A DNA stretch of 64,000 nucleotides from an uncultured Bacteriovoracaceae bacterium (GCA_938017795.1 CALIJZ010000051.1:27767-91766); one strand, 5' to 3'. Shown: positions 16,922 through 26,638, counted from the first letter of the stretch. Notes: generated by a model not told the origin, from the letters alone. Made by a program: numbers and translations.

Positions 16922-17349
16922 CAGCCTAATTCATTAAAGAGGTCGACTCGAGTAAGGTGTCGGCCTCCTTCAAAGTCAGTCTTAAGCCAAATATCTATAA
17001 TTTTCTTAATTTCATCAAGTGAGTTCATTCTAGCAGCAAGGCATAAAACATTTGAATTATTATGCTGACGACTCAAGCTTGCATCTTCTACACTTAAGCA
17101 ACGAGCAGCTCTTATATCTTTAAATCGATTGGCAACCATTGAAACACCAATTCCACTTCCACATAATAATATTCCAAAACTATCTTTATCGTCCTGAACT
17201 GCTTTAGAAACTTTTTTAGCAAAGTCTGGATAATGACATGATTCTTTGGAAAATGTTCCCAGGTCTTTTAGAGAGAGTTTAGATAAGTGTTCAATCACTG
17301 CTGCCTTTTCATCAAAGGCAGCATGATCTGAACCAATATAAATATTCAT
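16918..17349 (-). CDS. rpiB: Ribose-5-phosphate isomerase B
   Basis: The enzyme interconverts ribose-5-phosphate and ribulose-5-phosphate in the pentose phosphate pathway. Its 143 residues match the RpiB/LacAB family, with the N-terminal IYIGSDHAAF and the active-site loop LLCGSGIGVSMVANR. A His after the loop (QHNNSNVLCLAAR) is also typical. Its ATG shares one base with the ahcY stop, so the two genes are almost certainly cotranscribed and coupled. Confidence 0.95.
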   Translation of the reverse strand: MNIYIGSDHAAFDEKAAVIEHLSKLSLKDLGTFSKESCHYPDFAKKVSKAVQDDKDSFGILLCGSGIGVSMVANRFKDIRAARCLSVEDASLSRQHNNSNVLCLAARMNSLDEIKKIIDIWLKTDFEGGRHLTRVDLFNELGC

Positions 17350-18707
17350 TAGTATCTGTAATAATCAGGCTTATAAGGACCAGCAACAGTCACGCCGATA
17401 TAATCAGCTTGATCTTTTGATAGCTCCTCTAGCTCAACACCAATTTTCTTAAGGTGAAGCCTAGCAACCTTTTCATCTAAATGCTTAGGTAGCATATAAA
17501 CTTTGTTCTCGTACTTATCAGAGTTATTCCAAAGCTCTAATTGAGCAAGAACCTGATTTGTAAAAGAATTAGACATAACAAATGATGGATGTCCTGTTGC
17601 GCAACCAAGATTTACTAATCTCCCCTCTGCAAGAAGAATAATATCTTTTCCATTCACATTATAAAGATCAACTTGAGGCTTGATCTCTTGTTTTGTATTA
17701 CCATGCTTTGTATTTAACCAAGCAACATCAATTTCATTATCAAAGTGACCGATATTACAAACAATTGTTTTATCTTTCATCATTTCAAAATGCTTTCCAG
17801 TTAATATGTCTTTATTTCCTGTCGCAGTTACAACGATATTTGCTTCTTTGATTGCATTGTCCATCTTAGCAACTTTAAAACCATCCATTGCAGCTTGAAG
17901 TGCACAAATTGGATCAATCTCCGTTATGATAACTCTAGCTCCAGCTCCTTGAAGAGAAGCCGCAGAACCTTTCCCAACATCTCCGTATCCAGCAACAACA
18001 GCAACCTTTCCAGCGATCATTACATCTGTTGCTCTTCTGATTGCATCTACACAAGACTCTTTACATCCATATTTATTATCAAACTTAGACTTTGTAACAG
18101 AGTCATTTATATTAATAGCTGGGATAGTAAGTGTTCCATTTTTTACTCTTTCATAAAGTCTATGTACACCAGTAGTAGTTTCTTCAGATAAACCTTTAAT
18201 TGCTTCACTTAGTTCTGGGTATTTATCTAGGACCATATTCGTTAAATCACCACCATCATCAAGGATCATGTTAAGAGATTTTCCGTCTTTAAAGCCTTTA
18301 AGAGTTTTTTCTATACACCACTCAAACTCTTCTTCGTTCATTCCCTTCCAAGCAAAAACAGGTACTCCCGTTTTGGCAATTGCTGCAGCTGCATGGTCTT
18401 GAGTTGAAAAAATATTACAACTTGACCAAGTAACTTCTGCTCCAAGATCCACTAATGTTTCAATTAAAACAGCTGTTTGGATCGTCATATGCAGACAACC
18501 TGCAATTCTTGAACCTTTAAGAGGAAATTTTCCCTTAAACTCTTCTCTTAGACTCATAAGTCCTGGCATCTCAGCTTCAGCTAGAGTGATCTCTTTTCGT
18601 CCCCATTCAGCTAAAGAGATATCTTTAACTTTATAAGGTTCATTATCAAATCCACTCATATTTGGATAACTCGTCTTCATTGGGGTTCCTTGTGTTTGCA
18701 TTTCCAT
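17349..18707 (-). CDS. ahcY: S-adenosylhomocysteine hydrolase
   Basis: The enzyme reversibly splits S-adenosylhomocysteine into homocysteine and adenosine and so keeps methyltransferases active. Motifs are very clear: [13 protein letters not shown] near the N-terminus, the NAD-binding [19 protein letters not shown], and the C-terminal KPDYYRY. The length (452) is normal. The start at 18707 has AAGGAAAT upstream, and a second ATG follows at codon 3. It is first in a two-gene unit with rpiB. I looked for a SAH riboswitch in the 94-bp upstream gap and saw none. Confidence 0.96.
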   Translation of the reverse strand: MEMQTQGTPMKTSYPNMSGFDNEPYKVKDISLAEWGRKEITLAEAEMPGLMSLREEFKGKFPLKGSRIAGCLHMTIQTAVLIETLVDLGAEVTWSSCNIFSTQDHAAAAIAKTGVPVFAWKGMNEEEFEWCIEKTLKGFKDGKSLNMILDDGGDLTNMVLDKYPELSEAIKGLSEETTTGVHRLYERVKNGTLTIPAININDSVTKSKFDNKYGCKESCVDAIRRATDVMIAGKVAVVAGYGDVGKGSAASLQGAGARVIITEIDPICALQAAMDGFKVAKMDNAIKEANIVVTATGNKDILTGKHFEMMKDKTIVCNIGHFDNEIDVAWLNTKHGNTKQEIKPQVDLYNVNGKDIILLAEGRLVNLGCATGHPSFVMSNSFTNQVLAQLELWNNSDKYENKVYMLPKHLDEKVARLHLKKIGVELEELSKDQADYIGVTVAGPYKPDYYRY

Positions 18708-18801
18708 GTATTAATTTCCTTTTGCTTTAATTAATATGTTATTTACGCTAATAATCTAGCATAGCTACCTACACAATAACAGAGCAGTTAAGAGTTTATC
18801 T

Positions 18802-19743
18802 ATGGCAGATTATTCAAAATTTACAGATATACAAATCAAGAAAATTCTTGATAGCTATGGCGTTAAAGAGATCCTAAGGATCACTCCTCAAGGTCATGGT
18901 ATCTCAAATTCAAATTATTCTGTTCAAACTGTTTCTAATACAAAATTTCTATTAAAAATATCTAATGATAAATCTCAAGAACAGTTATCTAATGAGTTGA
19001 CCATCCTTGACGCACTGAGCAAAAAAGATTTCCCTCTCTCGCTCATCCCTTTGAAAACTTTAGCTGGTGAAAATATTTTTCAGTTTGAAGGATCATTTGG
19101 TGTTTTATTTCCATTTGTAGATGCAAAAGTTAAAAAAATCTCAGCCACTACTATTTCTGAAATAGCTCTGGCCCTAGCAAAACTTCATAGCCTAAGTTTT
19201 TCAAAAGATGAACTTGAGCCTATTCGAGAATATAATGAAGTTGGACAAAACTTTGAAAGTATTTCTTCTTTTTCAACTCATCCAAATTGCCCTCAAGATT
19301 TCAAAGAAGCTTATGAGAAGATTTTTACACCTAATAGGATCAAGAGGATAAATCACAGTTTTACCTCAACAATAATTCATGGTGATTTATATTTTGATAA
19401 CTGCTTGTTTTCAAATGAATTTATCTTGAAAAAGATTATTGATTTTGAACAAGCTGGAATTGGGCCTAGAATTTTTGATATAGGAATAAGTATTTCAGGA
19501 AGTTGTTTAAGAAATGATAAAATTGATTCAGAACTAACCAAATTATTTATAAACAGTTATCAAAAACACCTCACTTTGAGTGAAGTTGAAAATCAATCTA
19601 TTGATGATTTTATTCATGTTGGGTTATTCTCTGTTGCACTTTGGAGAATCAATCGATTCTATATCGGAAACTTAAGTCCTGATAAAAAAATGTCCTATCA
19701 ACAATTAATTAACAGAAGTATTGAATATGAGTATCGTTCTTAA
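18802..19743 (+). CDS. Homoserine kinase-like aminoglycoside-phosphotransferase-fold kinase
   Basis: The 313-residue product belongs to the APH/choline kinase superfamily and most resembles the ThrB type II group (COG2334). The N-lobe has a nucleotide loop (ITPQGHGISNSNYSV) and the lysine strand FLLKIS. The catalytic motif is IIHGDLYFDNCLF, followed by the metal-binding IIDFEQAG. Homoserine phosphorylation for threonine synthesis is the likely reaction, but other small alcohol or amine substrates are possible, and no threonine gene is adjacent. It overlaps the next gene by about 17 bases, which suggests coupling. Confidence 0.75.
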   Translation: MADYSKFTDIQIKKILDSYGVKEILRITPQGHGISNSNYSVQTVSNTKFLLKISNDKSQEQLSNELTILDALSKKDFPLSLIPLKTLAGENIFQFEGSFGVLFPFVDAKVKKISATTISEIALALAKLHSLSFSKDELEPIREYNEVGQNFESISSFSTHPNCPQDFKEAYEKIFTPNRIKRINHSFTSTIIHGDLYFDNCLFSNEFILKKIIDFEQAGIGPRIFDIGISISGSCLRNDKIDSELTKLFINSYQKHLTLSEVENQSIDDFIHVGLFSVALWRINRFYIGNLSPDKKMSYQQLINRSIEYEYRS

Positions 19744-20977
19744 AAAACATGTAAATACCTATTACGCTACTTGTCCAAAAGGTCTTGAAGAAGTCCTAGA
19801 ACAAGAACTTAAGAACTTAGGTGCGACATCAACTAAAATGAGTTCAAGAGGCGTTCAATTTAAAATTTCAAAAGAAAATATTATTGATATTATTTTATAC
19901 TCTAGAATTGCAAGTCGATTACAAATTATCTTATTTGATTTTGATGTAAAAAAAGAAAAAGATATCTATATAGGTTTAAAAAGTATTAATTGGCCTAGGT
20001 TCTTTAATTTAAATCAAACATTTAAATTTAATTTCACTCAAGGCGTTTCTGAAACACTTAAAAAGAAATCTCAATTTAAAAACACTCTCTATTTAGCAAT
20101 GCTTGGCAAAGATGCTCTTTGTGATCGATTTAATACCGAACTTGGTAAAAGGCCCTATATTGATACTAAAAGCCCTGACGTTTCAATCACTTGTCATTTA
20201 AGTCCAAAAGACGTGAAGGAAGGTAAAAAAGAGCGACTAACAATGATGGTTGACCTTCTTGGCTCAACACTAGGTCATCGTGGTTATAGACTAAGAAATC
20301 AAGAAGCCCCTGTTAGAGAAAACCTTGCTGCAGGTCTAATTGATTTAGCAAAATGGGATCCAGAAAACGAAAATTTTATTGACCTTACTTGCGGATCCGG
20401 AACTTTTTTATTTGAAGCAATTATTAAAAAGTTAAAAATCTCACCAAGATTTACTCAAATCCCTGATGTTTTAGATGGTAATCTAAAATGGAATTTTCAA
20501 AAATATAAATTCTTAGACTCGATTTCAAAAAGTAATCAATTTAATAATAAATTAAGAGCAGCAATGCGCCACTATAAAGAGAAAATTGCAACAAATTCTG
20601 AACCAATTATTCATGGTAATGATTTTAGTAGGAAAACTTTAGATCAAACTCAAACAGGTTTTCAAAGAATTGGTTGGCATCATCTTGTGAGTTTTTCTAG
20701 CAAGAACGCTTATAAGTTTGATCAATTCATAGATGATAAGAACCTCCTTTTTTCTAACCCTCCGTTTGGTCAGCGTCTTGATGCTATCGATGAAAAAATT
20801 GCTACTCTGTATCATGAAATGGGTGAAAACTTTAAGCAAAACTATAAAAACTCTAGATTTTCAGTAATGAGTTCTGACAAGCAACTGCTTGGAAAAATAA
20901 GATTACGCGCAGAACATAAAGATCCATTTTCCCATGGCCCTCTAGATTGTCTTTTATATACTTATCACCAGATGTAA
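19727..20977 (+). CDS. 23S rRNA (guanine-N2) methyltransferase, RlmL/RlmK N-terminal type
   Basis: The product has 416 residues with an N-terminal THUMP-type RNA-binding region (ATCPKGLEEVLEQELKNLGA) and a Rossmann methyltransferase domain. The AdoMet loop is LTCGSGTFLFEA, and the catalytic motif is NPPFGQRLD, typical of N2-guanine methylation. It corresponds to the RlmL half of E. coli RlmKL (position G2445 of 23S rRNA) without the RlmK half. A TTG at 19721 is an alternative start two codons earlier. It lies in a run with the kinase upstream and apt 14 bp downstream. Confidence 0.88.
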   Translation: MSIVLKKHVNTYYATCPKGLEEVLEQELKNLGATSTKMSSRGVQFKISKENIIDIILYSRIASRLQIILFDFDVKKEKDIYIGLKSINWPRFFNLNQTFKFNFTQGVSETLKKKSQFKNTLYLAMLGKDALCDRFNTELGKRPYIDTKSPDVSITCHLSPKDVKEGKKERLTMMVDLLGSTLGHRGYRLRNQEAPVRENLAAGLIDLAKWDPENENFIDLTCGSGTFLFEAIIKKLKISPRFTQIPDVLDGNLKWNFQKYKFLDSISKSNQFNNKLRAAMRHYKEKIATNSEPIIHGNDFSRKTLDQTQTGFQRIGWHHLVSFSSKNAYKFDQFIDDKNLLFSNPPFGQRLDAIDEKIATLYHEMGENFKQNYKNSRFSVMSSDKQLLGKIRLRAEHKDPFSHGPLDCLLYTYHQM

Positions 20978-20991
20978 TTTAATCTCTTTTT

Positions 20992-21498
20992 ATGAGTAAA
21001 TTAGAATTAGAAAAACTTATTAGAGATGTTCCTGACTTTCCCAAAAAAGGAATAATCTTCAAGGATATTACACCACTTCTTAGTGATAGATTCAGTGAAA
21101 CAATCAACGAAGTAATCTCTCTTATTGACTGGGATGGAATAGAATGTGTTGCTGGAATCGAATCAAGAGGATTTATTTTTGCTGCTGCGATTGCACAAAA
21201 ACTAGACATCGGCTTTATTCCAATTAGAAAAAAAGGAAAACTCCCTCCTCCAGTTATTAGTGAGTCTTATTCTTTAGAGTATGGAGAAGATACACTTGAG
21301 GTTTCTACTCTCTATAACAAACAAAAAGTAATTATAGTTGATGATGTTATAGCTACAGGAGGCACTCTTTCGGCTTCAATAAAGCTTTGCAATAAAGCCA
21401 ATTTAGAGATCCATGGATGTCTGGCGTTAATCAATTTAAGTTTTCTTAATGACCTTAAAAATTCTGAGATTCCAATAAAATCTGTGTTTGAATATTAA
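20992..21498 (+). CDS. apt: Adenine phosphoribosyltransferase
   Basis: This salvage enzyme joins adenine and PRPP to make AMP. The 168-residue sequence has the Apt N-terminus (LIRDVPDFPKKGIIFKDITP), the adenine-site AGIESRGFIF, and the PRPP-binding loop VIIVDDVIATGGT. It shares a functional logic with ahcY 2 kb away, because adenosine-derived adenine can be recovered here. It sits 14 bp after the methyltransferase gene and is probably in the same transcript. Confidence 0.96.
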   Translation: MSKLELEKLIRDVPDFPKKGIIFKDITPLLSDRFSETINEVISLIDWDGIECVAGIESRGFIFAAAIAQKLDIGFIPIRKKGKLPPPVISESYSLEYGEDTLEVSTLYNKQKVIIVDDVIATGGTLSASIKLCNKANLEIHGCLALINLSFLNDLKNSEIPIKSVFEY

Positions 21499-21522
21499 GT
21501 AAATTCACTTATACTACGCTAC

Positions 21523-22002
21523 ATGACTCGTATTATTCTTTTTACACTTTTTCTTTGTCTGTGTGCTTTTTTTATAAATCTATCAAGCTATAAAAAAGTT
21601 CATGACGATAAAGTTGTATTAAATAGAACTCACCTTTTAAAAACTTTTGATGATCACAAAAAAGAAGCTGCTGCTTTGCTTGCTGCTGCTGAAAATAAAG
21701 GAAATGAGACAGAAGAAGAAAAAGAAGAGGGTCTTGATATGAATGATCCGGCCATTGCAGCTTCACATGCTCTTTATACTGAAGGTAAAAATTGTATGGG
21801 TTGCCATGGAGCTCAAGGTGAAGGTAATGAAGCAGAAAGATCTCCAGTCATTGCTGGTCAACATAGCTGGTATATAATTGATCATATCAATCAACTAGCC
21901 GATGGAACTCGTCCTTCAACTGTAGCGCAAGCTCACAAAGGTCTTGAAGACAAGGAAATTAAAGACCTCGCAAAATATATCTCTCTACTTAGAGTAGAAT
22001 AA
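21523..22002 (+). CDS. Membrane-anchored or exported c-type cytochrome
   Basis: The 159-residue product has an N-terminal hydrophobic segment (about 4-20), an acidic linker (about 50-72), and a single-haem class I cytochrome c domain. The haem motif is C91-M-G-C94-H95. A cytochrome c553-like pattern follows (GAQGEGN, then AGQHSWYIIDHINQLADGTR), and the helix KEIKDLAKYIS closes the fold. The expected axial Met is not obvious, so the sixth haem ligand is uncertain. It probably carries electrons in the periplasm. It follows apt by 24 bp and precedes a small exported protein by 5 bp. Confidence 0.85.
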   Translation: MTRIILFTLFLCLCAFFINLSSYKKVHDDKVVLNRTHLLKTFDDHKKEAAALLAAAENKGNETEEEKEEGLDMNDPAIAASHALYTEGKNCMGCHGAQGEGNEAERSPVIAGQHSWYIIDHINQLADGTRPSTVAQAHKGLEDKEIKDLAKYISLLRVE

Positions 22003-22007
22003 AATAC

Positions 22008-22457
22008 ATGAAAATTCTTTTTCTTAACTTACTGATCGCCTCTCAAATGGTGATGGGTTTAGAAATTAATGAAGAACAAAGTTTTAGAATACTTAGTATT
22101 GGGCCTGAAAACGTTGTCTGGATAAACCTTGGAAGAATAGATCATATCGTTGATAGAGAACATATTAAAATTTTTAAAGATGGAAAATTTGCTGCGCGGG
22201 CAATAAACGTGCGAGTAAATTATCAAAAGTCTGCCTGGAAGCTTTATAGAGTAGTTAATCCTGAACTTTTATCTCTTAAAAGTTCATTAAAGCTAAAAGC
22301 TATTCCTGTTCAAGATATTGCATGGGAGTATTTTGAAAAACCCTTACTTCATTATAGAAAAATTGCAGTTGAATTTACGAATGAGAATATCGACCGGAAA
22401 AAACGTGATTCACAATTCCTGCGTACTCATAACCTTGATCCGAAAACGCTACAGTAG
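22008..22457 (+). CDS. Small exported protein of unknown function
   Basis: The 149-residue product has a signal peptide (about 1-17, MKILFLNLLIASQMVMG). The rest is beta-rich with basic patches, including repeated strand-like runs (FRILSIGPENVVWINLG, IKIFKDGKFAARAINVRV). No family is recognised. It starts 5 bp after the cytochrome gene. Its last 83 bases overlap the 3' end of dapF on the other strand, in a convergent arrangement. Confidence 0.65.
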   Translation: MKILFLNLLIASQMVMGLEINEEQSFRILSIGPENVVWINLGRIDHIVDREHIKIFKDGKFAARAINVRVNYQKSAWKLYRVVNPELLSLKSSLKLKAIPVQDIAWEYFEKPLLHYRKIAVEFTNENIDRKKRDSQFLRTHNLDPKTLQ

Positions 22458-23157
22458 AATCTCCTCCTGGTGACCTAAAATTAAAAACCTCACTCTTTGT
22501 TCTTTGCTTTAAAAAGATAGCACATGCAAGAATTCCTGAACCACAACTTCTAGTTTCGCTTTCTATTCCTCTTTCATAAGTTCGAATATAGATAAAATCA
22601 TCGCTTATTTGAAAAAAATTTATATTTGCACCATTTTTAAAATAGGAATTTTTTCTCATGATTTTCCCTACTTTATTAACATCGATTGATTTTAAATTCT
22701 CAGTTTCTAAGCATAGATGAGGAACACCTGTATTGATAAAAGCATGAGAGAGATATTCTTTACAAAATTCTAATTCTTTAGTTATGGAAAAGTCTGTATT
22801 AGATGAGTTTAAAAACAAAGAAGATCGGTTTGCTGAAACAACTCCTTTATATATATTTCCAGCTAATTCACATTGATAACTCTCCAACTTATCAAAAGTC
22901 TTATCAAAGAAATGAAAACATGACCTTAGACCATTGGAACACATATTAACTCTAGATCCATCGCTATTGAATATTTCTAATAAAAATTCAGCTTTGTCTG
23001 AAGATCTGAGTATCATTACGCCATCTGCACCAATCCCGTGATGGCGCTCACACATACTCGCACAAATCTCTTTAGATAAAAACAAATCTCGATCGATAGA
23101 ATTTATAATAATGAAATCATTACCGTTGGCTGAATATTTTTGAAATTCTATCTTCAT
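22375..23157 (-). CDS. dapF: Diaminopimelate epimerase
   Basis: The enzyme converts LL- to meso-diaminopimelate for lysine and peptidoglycan synthesis. Both catalytic thiols of the cofactor-free racemase are present: C73 in VNMCSNGLRSC and C205 in ETRSCGSG. The N-terminal SANGNDFIIIN and the middle NTGVPHLCL are family motifs. The usual GNGARC is here SNGLRSC, a mild divergence. Length 260 is slightly short. Its C-terminus overlaps the convergent exported-protein gene by 83 bases. Confidence 0.93.
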   Translation of the reverse strand: MKIEFQKYSANGNDFIIINSIDRDLFLSKEICASMCERHHGIGADGVMILRSSDKAEFLLEIFNSDGSRVNMCSNGLRSCFHFFDKTFDKLESYQCELAGNIYKGVVSANRSSLFLNSSNTDFSITKELEFCKEYLSHAFINTGVPHLCLETENLKSIDVNKVGKIMRKNSYFKNGANINFFQISDDFIYIRTYERGIESETRSCGSGILACAIFLKQRTKSEVFNFRSPGGDSTVAFSDQGYEYAGIVNHVFSGRYSHS

Positions 23158-23225
23158 ACTTGTTTATAGCATTTCATTATATTAAAAGACAAAGCCAATA
23201 AATTAGATCAATCGAGACCTTCAGT

Positions 23226-23438
23226 TTACTTTTTAGGTTGAGCTAAAGACCCTCTATTTTGAGATCTTCTTCTACAAGAATTTAAATCCTGAAGTGCACT
23301 TTCTGCAGCTAGCCCATTTTTTATAGTTTGATCATTCATAAACCTTTGAGTTAATCGCTTATCTATTTCTGCTTCTTTTTGACATGCATATCCAAAACAG
23401 AGGTTTACAGAAAACAATCCTAATATTAAATACTTCAT
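23226..23438 (-). CDS. Small exported protein, 70 residues
   Basis: A near-consensus ribosome site AAAGGAGAT stands 5 bases before the ATG, which supports a real gene. The product has a signal peptide (about 1-18, ending CFGYA) and a mature part of about 50 charged residues with two cysteines (CQKEAE and NSCRRRSQ). No family is recognised. It is isolated from its neighbours by gaps of about 70 and 110 bases. Confidence 0.7.
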   Translation of the reverse strand: MKYLILGLFSVNLCFGYACQKEAEIDKRLTQRFMNDQTIKNGLAAESALQDLNSCRRRSQNRGSLAQPKK

Positions 23439-23546
23439 TTTTTATCTCCTTTAATAAAATGAGTGTTAATATTTAATCGGAGCTTTTTTTATTTCCTTAA
23501 CTCTTTATTTACTTTTTAATAAGCTACTAAGACAATCAGTTATTGA

Positions 23547-24914
23547 TTAAAAGACAAAATAAATAAAATCAAGCTTTGCATTGGCATAGGAATTAATCAA
23601 AAAGATAAATAATAAGCTTACAGAGACTTGTTTGAAAAGACTCCACTTTAAAAACCTTTGATCTTTTAAAGACTTTTCAAAAAAGACAACAAAGAAAATG
23701 AAGAGTATAAGTTGAAAGATTAAGGTATCTGAAACTTTGATAGAAGATTTAAACATTCCCAATAATGACTGAAAATAATCAAAGGCATTCTTAAAATCAT
23801 TTGCTCTAAAGAATACCCACAAAATACAAACTCCGTGAAAGACAATTAATTGATTTGTTAGTTTTGCAAACTTGTTATTCCCAATTTTAAAAGGGATAAC
23901 TCTTTCTAAAACCAACCAAAGACCATGACCAATCCCCCAAAAGATAAAATTCCAACTGGCTCCATGCCACAGCCCTCCCAAAGTCATAGTTGCCATTAGA
24001 TTTCTTAATCTGTATTTTCTATTCCCTCCAAGAGAAATGTATAAATAATCTCTAAGCCAAAAGCTTAAGGTAATATGCCATCGTCTCCAAAACTCTCTGA
24101 TAGAGCTAGAGATATAAGGGTTATTAAAATTTAAAGGTAGATCGATGCCATACATATAACCAATCCCAATTGCTATTGTAGAGTATCCCCAAAAATCAGA
24201 TAAAATCTGAACAGCAAATCCGTAAAGAGTCACCCAAGCATTAATAAAATTTAATTTCTCAGGAGCAGAAAAACCAAAATCAACAAACTGAGCAACAGTA
24301 TCGGCAATTACTATTTTTATACATAAACCTGCCAGAAGATAATAAATCCCTATTTTAAACTTTTCTGGATTAAATCTATTCACTTTTTTGAGTTGTGGTA
24401 AAAACTCTTTAGCACGAACGATAGGTCCAGCAATAAGTTGAGCATAAAAACATTTAAAGACACCAAAAACAATGAAGTTTTTTTCAACTTCTACTTCTTT
24501 TCTATAAATATCTACGAGGTACCCAATTACTTGAAATGTATAAAAAGAGATCCCTAAGGGTAACCAATAATTATATTCAGGTATTGTTAGCTCAAGTCCA
24601 AAACTATTTAGAAAACTAAGAAAGTTTTCCAAGATAAATTTTGAGTATTTAAAAAAGCTTAAGCTTGTTAAATTTAAAATGACTGCTAAGCTTAAAGTTT
24701 TCTTCGAACCAGTTTGGGCTATTTTGAGTGAAAAATAAAAGTTTAATAAAATCGAAAGCACTAAAACAATAAGTCCTGGCCAGTAATACCATCCATAAAA
24801 AAACAAAGATCCAGAAAAAAGAAGAACATTTCTAATCAGCAAGCTTTTTGTTATCCAAAATATGAATAAGCAAACAAGGTGGAAAATAATAAATGTCAGA
24901 GTATTAAATAACAT
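23547..24914 (-). CDS. MBOAT-family O-acyltransferase (AlgI/DltB-like)
   Basis: This multi-pass inner-membrane protein has 455 residues and passes acyl groups across the membrane for modification of surface polysaccharide or other polymers. The family core is clear: PLGISFYTFQVIGYLVDIYR, GPIVRAKEFLPQL, FWRRWHITLSFWLRDYLYI, and the catalytic-His region GGLWHGASWNFIFWGIGHG. Its ATG shares one base with the stop of the upstream SGNH-like gene, so the two form an acyl-transfer pair as in AlgI with AlgJ/X or DltB with DltD. The acceptor polymer is not evident. Confidence 0.9.
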   Translation of the reverse strand: MLFNTLTFIIFHLVCLFIFWITKSLLIRNVLLFSGSLFFYGWYYWPGLIVLVLSILLNFYFSLKIAQTGSKKTLSLAVILNLTSLSFFKYSKFILENFLSFLNSFGLELTIPEYNYWLPLGISFYTFQVIGYLVDIYRKEVEVEKNFIVFGVFKCFYAQLIAGPIVRAKEFLPQLKKVNRFNPEKFKIGIYYLLAGLCIKIVIADTVAQFVDFGFSAPEKLNFINAWVTLYGFAVQILSDFWGYSTIAIGIGYMYGIDLPLNFNNPYISSSIREFWRRWHITLSFWLRDYLYISLGGNRKYRLRNLMATMTLGGLWHGASWNFIFWGIGHGLWLVLERVIPFKIGNNKFAKLTNQLIVFHGVCILWVFFRANDFKNAFDYFQSLLGMFKSSIKVSDTLIFQLILFIFFVVFFEKSLKDQRFLKWSLFKQVSVSLLFIFLINSYANAKLDFIYFVF

Positions 24915-25864
24915 TATATTTCTTGCTCTATTTCTTTTTGCAGATCTCTGACTAAAATCTTTGTAAAAGCACTTCTTCCTGATGAATTTAAATGAGTTGG
25001 GTCTCTCATGAATTTTTGATCAAAGGCAGAGCAAGTATAATCATAAACTTTTGTATCTAATTCTTTAGATAAAGTTTTATAAGAATGATGATTCTCATCA
25101 TTACACTCTCTTTCATGATCTTCTTTAGCAACAGGTGGATTAATGAATATTATTTTTTTCTCAGTAGTATCCAATAGATTTATGAGGTTTCTAAATCTCT
25201 CATCTCCATTAATATTTGAACTTATTATTTTTGGTTGAATTAAGTCTTGGGATGAAAAGTCTTGCACCACTTTAAACTTAGAAATAATTTGCTTTATAGT
25301 ATTAGACCTAAACCACATATCATGATTAAAGATATTGCTAGAAAAAATCATGAAAAGCCTCAAGAAGGATTTGGGCTTAAAAGCTTTCCTCAACCTTACC
25401 ATATGAAGATTCCTGCTTAAAAATCCTTGAACATCTTCTTCTATAGATAAATTAGACTTATTAATATTTCTCTTTTCTGACTCATCAAACCCTAAGTTTC
25501 CATCTAAAAAGTTTACATAAGAAGTTTCAATAACAAGAACTTTAACCTGAGATTTGAGAACCTTTTTAATAGTGTGAAAAATTCTTTTATAATTTTGACC
25601 AGTAGTGGCCATATTAAAGCTTTTCATCTTCTTATCTGAGACTTCATTAAAATGATCGTTAAATAATGCACTATCTACGGCATCTAGAGTTTTTGAACTA
25701 CCTATGAAAACAAGCTTGTCATTTTCACGTTTTTTCAGCATTTCCAGTTTTAATAAAAGTTTATCACTGAGTGCTCTAAAATAATTTTGATGATGCCCTA
25801 CAAATTGCTCAGTACAAAGCAAGACCAGTAATATGGATAAAGTGTATTTAATAAGACCTTTCAC
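24914..25864 (-). CDS. SGNH/DltD-like partner of the MBOAT acyltransferase
   Basis: The 316-residue product has one N-terminal membrane anchor or signal segment (about 5-20) and a periplasmic SGNH-type fold. The block I nucleophile region is LVFIGSSKTLDAVDS, and block V is RDPTHLNSSGR, giving the Asp-x-x-His pair. It probably completes O-acyl transfer begun by the MBOAT protein, whose gene overlaps it by one base. Overall similarity to a named family is low, so the call rests on the motifs plus the operon. Confidence 0.75.
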   Translation of the reverse strand: MKGLIKYTLSILLVLLCTEQFVGHHQNYFRALSDKLLLKLEMLKKRENDKLVFIGSSKTLDAVDSALFNDHFNEVSDKKMKSFNMATTGQNYKRIFHTIKKVLKSQVKVLVIETSYVNFLDGNLGFDESEKRNINKSNLSIEEDVQGFLSRNLHMVRLRKAFKPKSFLRLFMIFSSNIFNHDMWFRSNTIKQIISKFKVVQDFSSQDLIQPKIISSNINGDERFRNLINLLDTTEKKIIFINPPVAKEDHERECNDENHHSYKTLSKELDTKVYDYTCSAFDQKFMRDPTHLNSSGRSAFTKILVRDLQKEIEQEI

Positions 25865-26009
25865 AAGTTTTTATACTAAAAAATATGCTCCAAGATGCAT
25901 AACCTAATCAGCATTTTTTTTGTTTAGAGTAGAATTTTGGAGGATTTGATTTCCAAAACGAATGGTTTTCGATAAAATTCATCTATTCTAAACCAATCGC
26001 TTAATCTGT

Positions 26010-26086
26010 GGGATCATAGCTCAGTTGGTTAGAGCCCCCGGCTCATAACCGGGTGGTCCCTGGTTCGAGTCCAGGTGGTCCCACCA
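26010..26086 (+). tRNA. tRNA with CAU anticodon (Met or lysidine-type Ile2)
   Basis: All cloverleaf stems can be drawn. The acceptor GGGATCA pairs with TGGTCCC (one G-T pair), the D arm contains AGCTCAGTTGGTTAGAGC, the anticodon stem CCCGG/CCGGG closes loop CTCATAA, and the T arm has CCTGG-TTCGAGT-CCAGG. The CCA end is encoded (26084-26086). Base pair 1-72 is G-C, so it is not a standard initiator. Elongator Met and Ile2 (C34 modified to lysidine) cannot be separated by eye. Confidence 0.95.
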
Positions 26087-26125
26087 TAAAAACGATATCA
26101 TTTATTTGATTTCAATATAGTAAAT

Positions 26126-26638
26126 ATGAATATATCAATTAAAACCAACCATGGCTCAATATATTTGGAACTTTTCCCTGATAAAGCACCCATCACTGTA
26201 GAAAACTTTCTATTTTATATAGAAGATGAATTTTTTAATGGAATAATCTTTCATAGAGTAATTAATGATTTCATGATCCAATCTGGATCTTGGAGCCCTG
26301 ATCTAGTTTTTAATTACCCTCGTGAAAATATTATCAATGAAGCCAATAATGGACTAAAAAATCTTAGAGGTACTATTGGGATGGCTAGAGATGTTGAGCC
26401 CCACACTGCTAACTCACAGTTTTATATCAATCAAAAGGATAATCCTCACTCAGATTATCAAAATCAAGATCATTATGGGTATTGTGTTTTTGGGAAAGTA
26501 ATAAATGGAATGGATGTAGTAGATTCTATTGCCAATGTTCAAGTAAAGGACTTTAAAAAGTCAGATTTATTCCTTGAGTCATTACCCATTGAACCTGTAA
26601 TTATAGAAAACATGCTGGTCTATTATAAAAACTACTAG
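26126..26638 (+). CDS. ppiB: Cyclophilin-type peptidyl-prolyl cis-trans isomerase
   Basis: This folding catalyst for proline peptide bonds has 170 residues and no signal peptide, so it is cytosolic. Core motifs include FHRVINDFMIQSG, GTIGMARD, NSQFYIN and YCVFGKVINGMDVVDSIA. The protein starts MNISIKTNHGSIYLELFPDK, as in bacterial PpiB. It stands alone just downstream of the tRNA. Confidence 0.92.
   Translation: MNISIKTNHGSIYLELFPDKAPITVENFLFYIEDEFFNGIIFHRVINDFMIQSGSWSPDLVFNYPRENIINEANNGLKNLRGTIGMARDVEPHTANSQFYINQKDNPHSDYQNQDHYGYCVFGKVINGMDVVDSIANVQVKDFKKSDLFLESLPIEPVIIENMLVYYKNY

Noticed and set aside
18708..18801. SAH riboswitch before ahcY
   Set aside because: The gap is AT-rich and shows no GC-rich conserved core or pseudoknot pairing.
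26010..26086. Initiator tRNA-fMet
   Set aside because: Positions 1 and 72 form a G-C pair and the loop context is CTCATAA, which fits elongator Met or Ile2.
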